Assembly (NCBI GenBank): GCA_035771175.1
Contig: CM069606.1
Span: forward strand, 31,766,816 to 31,830,815
Length of the DNA stretch: 64,000 nucleotides
From: Paratinospora sagittata
Taxonomy: Eukaryota; Streptophyta; Magnoliopsida; Ranunculales; Menispermaceae
Direction: 5' to 3'
Shown: piece after piece, positions 59,551 through 64,000 of the stretch
Layout of the letters: each line of letters opens with the position of its first letter
Numbering within the stretch: the first letter of the stretch is position 1
Translations under genes and position numbers: made by a program
The notes under the pieces: model-generated
What the model was told of the DNA's origin: nothing
The model's input: only the letters and a program-made list of their open reading frames with translations
Database searches by the model: none

Positions 59551-62517
59551 TCACCACATTTTTATGCATGGTTGCATATTAACTCTTATTTTCCTTCGAT
59601 ACGGTCGAGGTTGGTACCGGATTCGTGGTCTTGTGTCGGGAGCTTTGTCTTGATTAGAGTTCTTCTTTTCTAGGAGTTCATGGAAATCAAAGAACTTTAC
59701 ACTCCTTTGCTTCTTTGCTGTGTGCCATAAGTACACATTAGAATGACTCCAAAAGATTTATAATGTGAGAAGGAAAATGTGGAGGAAGAAGAAACATGAA
59801 GGGCAAGTAGTAATTACCATTTTCCGCTTTTTGATAATTTTCATATAATTTCCTCTTGGAACCTTCAGTCTTCTGTAGAATTAAGTTCTCATCATCGTGG
59901 TGTTCATCCTAAATCATCATATTGGGGAGAGGGATTTGAGTGATGGATAGAATGTATATGGTAGTGTTTGGACCAAAAATAAGAGAGATTAATTGTAATC
60001 ATTATAATATATACTTACATGTTTATCAGGAATTGGGACACTGAAGCAAGACACATGTTTCTGCAACTCTATTTCATTGTTCTTCGTGTTATCTGAAGCA
60101 ACCAATAATGGTATGTAGAATTAATTGAGATAGTTCAATGTTAAGACAAGGTAGAAGGTTGAAAGAAAAGCAACATGTTTGAGTCACTGTTACCTCCTGT
60201 GGTTGCAGAAGCCTCCAACTCCAACCATTTGTCTACTAGTTTTCTCCACTCCCTGCAAATTAAATGTAAATTATAATTATAGATTCATAAATTTCAAAGT
60301 TTAACAAGAAGAAAGTGTTACTTGGAAGTTTACTAATTCCATACTTGATGAGATTGTTGGAAAAGTGACGGAGTTTCTTCGATTTGAACGTCTTTCTGAT
60401 AGAATTTACAGTGTACCCAATCATAGTTTCCTGAGGAAGACACAAATTATATATATAACTGACCTATCTGTTAAAATGTTTTCAATTAGTTTTAAGGAAT
60501 AGACGAAAACCTCAAGAATTTGCTTGGAGTCTACTATCTTTTGAAGCTTTCTCAGTGATTCCAACACTTGTGGTTCAGTCTGCAATAATTTAAACAAAAA
60601 CAACCAACCACCAACCATATATTACATGTAAAGAAATCATACAACATTAGAAATGTATTATAGACACGAAATATAATGATGATGTTGATAAGAGTGGCAT
60701 CTATATTACTTTGTTCAAAAAGAAAAAAAACCTGCAAATGATGGTTGGAGAGAATATTCTTGAAGGACAGAATGTCTTCTTTCTTCTGGCAGTCCAAGTC
60801 TAAATGATTGATATGGCCTTCGGGTTTCTTTTGCACATCTTCTTGAATGACAGTCTCCTTTGGGAGTTCTGCTTGCAGTTCAGTGGCCTCATTGATTTTT
60901 TGTTTCTTTGCTGTATATATGCATAAAGTAAGAATATGTCAATACTCTAATGCATAATATATAGAGTATTGAATTAAACTTTACCAAGTGAAGAAAGTCA
61001 AAAGAAGACAAACTAACCATTTGCTGCAGCTGTCAATGTGTGATGGCCCTCTTGAGATTTTCTTTTGGAATTCTCATATTCCAATCCATCAGTGCACTTG
61101 GTTTCCTACAATTTTGGGGATGATCATTAGATGAATTTGAACTTTCATTTATATAAGTAATACTTAATAAACAAGCTCATACTAATTATACTTCATTCTT
61201 TACTTAATTAATGCTTACTTGCTTAGTAGGAAGAGTACTAGAGCTCTTGGTATTTCTGATGGCAAATGTCCTCCTTTTTGAAGTAGTAGCAATGTGCTTG
61301 AAAGCAAATTCTTGCACAGTTGACACAACAGAATGTTCCTTTTCCTTCTGGGTATTCTGAGATGTAGAAATAGAATTCAATATGTTAATGCTAATTAGGT
61401 AGAGCTATTAAATAATTGTTCAATTGAGAACATATATATATTTGTACCTGATCATCCAAGTGAGAATTATGGTTTTGATGCCCCTCTTGAGATTTTGTTT
61501 TGGAATTCTCAAATTTCAGCCCAGTGAAGTTTTCATCAGTGCACTTTGCCTACAAATTGTGGGGATGATAGTGAGATGGGTGTTTAGTTAATTAATACCC
61601 ATCCTCTATTTAATTAATACTTACTTGCTTAATAGAAAGAATAGAATTCCTAATGATGAATGCCCTGTTCTTCTGTGACTTTGGTTCAGTAACTTTCGTG
61701 GTATTGGAATTTCCTTTTCCTACTTTGTCATTAGGTAGACAAATTAATGCTAACTAGCTAAAACTGTTAAATAAGTGTTCAGTGATTATATTTTGTACTT
61801 ACCAGGTTGATCATTATTGGTAGTAGTGGCAGCAGCACTAACGTTCACTACTCTCTCATATAGCATTTTGCACCATCCACTGATATTTCAAATTCAAGGG
61901 AAAATAATTAATTATTTTGAAGTAGTTTTGAATCAAACTAAGATAAACATGATTGCATGCATATGTATTAGCTAATTAACTTGGAACTAAAATAATAGAG
62001 AGATATTGGTAGAATTTTGCAAATATTTACTTGATGATATTGCTGGCAAGGTAACGAACTTCTTTCGATTTGGATGTACATTTGATATAATCAACAGTAC
62101 GTCCAATTGTAGTTTCCTGTAGAGATAAATTTATGTATTTTAACTAACTAAACTTTTCACCAAGTCTCTTAGCTTTTCACTAGAGATTTCTCTATTTTAC
62201 TATTTTCAATACCACCAATAAACTAATGTCGACAAGGATTAAAACCTGTAGATATTGCTTGGAGACTTCCATCTTTTCAAGCTTTCGTAATAATTCTACC
62301 AACTTTGTTTCAGACTGCAATATTTAATGCAAATAACCATTGCAACAACGTTAATCATTTAGTTGCCAACTATAATATTTTATTAATCGAAGAAATAAAA
62401 GAAGTTAAATGACACAAAAGTTAAAAGAGTTTAGGGTTTATAGGGTTAGGGTTTAAAATTTTAAACCTGAAGATGATTAGAGAGAAGATATTGGATGGTG
62501 AAAATATCTGGATTCAT
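59551..62517 (-). CDS. MED26-like: MED26-like protein with two TFIIS N-terminal (LW) domains, 15 exons
   Basis: Minus-strand exons: 62517-62467, 62314-62246, 62116-62031, 61879-61803, 61722-61625, 61549-61448, 61356-61219, 61105-61018, 60910-60732, 60579-60511, 60430-60345, 60252-60194, 60092-60019, 59908-59818, 59717-59551. All junctions are GT-AG and the frame stays open for 477 residues. LW domain 1 is about residues 4-85 (LVELLRKLEKMEVSKQYLQ, ETTIGRTVDYIK, VRYLASNIIK). LW domain 2 is about 282-362 (VLESLRKLQKIVDSKQILE, ETMIGYTVNSIRKTFKSKK, EWRKLVDKW). The C-terminus (SKRKLYENYQKAEN, AKKQRS) matches plant MED26/TFIIS-family ends. The fold binds elongation factors at RNA polymerase II. The N-terminal region of usual plant MED26 proteins before the LW domain is missing. 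Expression is unproven. Confidence 0.86.
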
Positions 62518-62660
62518 GATATTAATTCTCCTTTGGTAAAAATGTGTTGATTATTAATTGAAGAAGATGGGTTTGGTGATGAAGAGATCAGAGAAAGAGA
62601 GAAAGAGAGAGAGAGAGAAAGCAAGGAATGGAAGGAAGAGCAGATTTGTAACTAATCGAT
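62518..62660 (-). promoter_or_regulatory. 5' leader of the MED26-like gene with CT microsatellite
   Basis: The minus strand is CT-rich (plus-strand GAGAAAGAGAGAAAGAGAGA at about 62590-62620), a common feature of plant 5' untranslated regions and core promoters. No clear TATA box placed. Confidence 0.5.
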
Positions 62661-62891
62661 CGATGATAATACTCAATTACCTCTGCTCACCTAATTATTT
62701 ATTGTTAAAAAAATAAAAGTGATAACGGTTAAAAACTTCAACCTTCCTGAATAACTTGAATAACTTGCCATGTACGTTTTCAACTGTCAAGTGCGCTCTA
62801 CATAGCTAACTGGGCTTGGGTTTCACATGGAAATGGTTTGGGCTTTTCTTTATATTGTAAAAATAATAGTTGAAGCCTTTATTTCTATCAC

Positions 62892-63069
62892 CTTGATCGG
62901 CGACGTTCTCGTCTCTTTCATCATCCTCTTCGTGGACATCTGCAGCGACATCGAAAAACTGAAGAACGCCTGGGTTTCTCCGCTTCCGGCCACTGGACTT
63001 CCCCGCAGTTTCTTTTTTCCTCTTTCGGGCCGGCGCTTTCGTCGCTACTTCTTTACCTTTCAAAGCCAT
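62892..63069 (-). pseudogene. Isolated first exon resembling SPT5/KTF1-type elongation factor
   Basis: ATG at 63069, 59 codons, then donor AAG|GTGATA at 62891. The protein begins MALKGKEVATKAPARKRKKE, continues SGRKRRNPGVLQFFDVAADV and ends acidic (EEDDERDENVADQ). A basic N-terminus, NPGVLQFF and an acidic run are how plant SPT5-like proteins (SPT5, KTF1/RDM3) start. No NGN, KOW or GW/WG exons follow; the next feature on this strand is the MED26-like start 375 bp on. A truncated duplicate is likely; an alternative first exon for the downstream gene is possible. Confidence 0.65.
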
Positions 63070-63250
63070 TTTTCCGGCGAGAATCGAGTTTTAGAAGCTA
63101 AGAAGAAGAACAACTTTTGAGAGAGAGACAGAGCATTAGAGAGAGAGAGAAGGTGAACGAACTACTGAGCAACAGAGAAGGAAAGAAGGCGCCAGGCACA
63201 ACGTTAATGAAGAGACGATACAGCGGATTCTAATACTTTTCTCAAAATTG
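63070..63250 (-). promoter_or_regulatory. CT-rich 5' leader/promoter of the SPT5-like exon
   Basis: Plus-strand GAGAGAGAGACAGAGCATTA and GAGAGAGAGAGAAGG at 63119-63152 give a CT-rich leader on the minus strand, as in many plant genes. It suggests the exon came with its own promoter region. Confidence 0.5.
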
Positions 63251-64000
63251 AAAAGTGAGAATGCTCTTCTGTTCCACGGTATTCGGATTTTCCGTAGTCC
63301 CACGTTATGAGAGCGCCACGTTTTCCTTGTTCAGGTTGTCCAACTCAGCAGTTCTGGCCCACCTTCGTTTTATGTTTTTGATATCGTCCTCCACAATCAC
63401 CTTATTTAACAAATGTTTTTATCCATATAGTCCTAAAATAATATGTGAAAGTAGAAGGGAGAGGGAGGAAAAAACAAAGAATAATGTTTGATTGATACTT
63501 AAATTATAGTCTAAACTGTATACATCATTTTTATATATTATTAGATTGTCTTAAATTATATGTAAATACATGATTTGAGATAATTTAATGATATTTAATA
63601 GTAATATATACTTTTTGTTGATTCCCCTTTAAAATTTTTATCTTTATTAAGGAAAGGATCAATGTTAATAGGATTTCCTTATTAAAGTTAGATACTTTTA
63701 GTAAAATTCTTTTTTTTTTTTGGAGTTAAAAAGTTAAATTCTCTTGAGGAGGGATTTATTTTTAGATTGCTAGATATATATTTAGAGCCCTCTCTCTAAT
63801 TCTCCCCCTTTTTTTTGTGTTCTTCCTTCTTTCATGTGTAACTAAATATTTTCTTCTAGCTAAAGGTTAGTTGAAGTTTTAGATTCTTCAAGAATTGTGA
63901 GATCTAATTAATTTTTATTGTTCTTTTATTCTTGAGTATTTATATATCTTCAATAATTCTAGATATTATTGTTTTGATTAATTAAGCAAAAGGCCCGTTG
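63251..64000. other. Non-coding right end, possible LTR fragment
   Basis: No gene. From about 63650 the sequence (TATATATTTAGAGCCCTCTC, then CTTCAAGAATTGTGAGATC) has the style of a plus-strand copia LTR with TATA and R-U5, but no PBS or terminal pair lies in the window. Confidence 0.35.

Noticed and set aside
60421..60836. Longer minus-strand frames reading across exons 9-11 of the MED26-like gene
   Set aside because: They run through introns. The spliced model with consensus borders gives one continuous protein with conserved domains.

Overview
This is nuclear DNA of a flowering plant, probably a dicot. Plant host genes with short exons and long introns sit among LTR retrotransposons of the Ty1/copia and Ty3/gypsy (chromovirus) types. 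Several primer-binding sites match plant initiator tRNA-Met, and there are LINE remnants, tRNA-derived SINEs (one Au-like) and a hAT-like element. I see no bacterial, organellar or viral operon structure. The species cannot be named from sequence alone.

Layout. 1-3109: a minus-strand copia element (C1) running off the left edge, with gag missing. 3605-10340: a second minus-strand copia element (C2); its gag is split by a 1.19 kb hAT-like insertion with an 8-bp target duplication, and it faces an inverted copy of its own LTR at 10827-11300. 11665-13188: three related short LTRs separated by non-coding spacers. 13190-15800: LINE remnants. 16483-27681: the last five coding exons of a FRA10AC1-like gene (a spliceosome-associated zinc-ribbon protein) on the plus strand. 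Its introns hold LINE, copia and SINE debris, and one intron uses a GC donor. 27682-30415: non-coding.

30416-56663 is a nested retrotransposon block. A chromovirus-type gypsy element (G1, minus, 30416-39770) keeps a complete reverse transcriptase ORF and is interrupted by a solo LTR with a clean 5-bp target duplication. Next comes a second gypsy family (G2), present as a 3' LTR plus pol tail and then an inverted LTR piece. That piece is itself split by a third gypsy element (G3, 43774-50541) with its own 5-bp duplication. Then follows a 494-codon open ORF of the plant transposon-protein type, beside a PBS and a 3.2 kb LTR (G4, 51646-56663). 56664-58020 is a decayed FAR1/FRS-MULE-like fragment cut at the LTR border.

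59551-62517 is the best-preserved host gene: a 15-exon minus-strand MED26/TFIIS-N-type gene whose predicted 477-residue protein carries two TFIIS N-terminal (LW) domains. Matching exon lengths, intron phases and C-terminal modules indicate an in-frame tandem duplication and fusion of a whole unit. Just upstream on the same strand (62892-63069) is an isolated first exon resembling an SPT5/KTF1-type elongation factor, with no following exons. The rest to 64000 is non-coding and AT-rich.

The host genes all concern RNA polymerase II transcription or splicing, but nothing shows that they act together. The most unusual host feature is the double-LW MED26-like gene. The most unusual mobile-element features are the inverted-LTR arrangements and the long open ORF near the PBS of G4.
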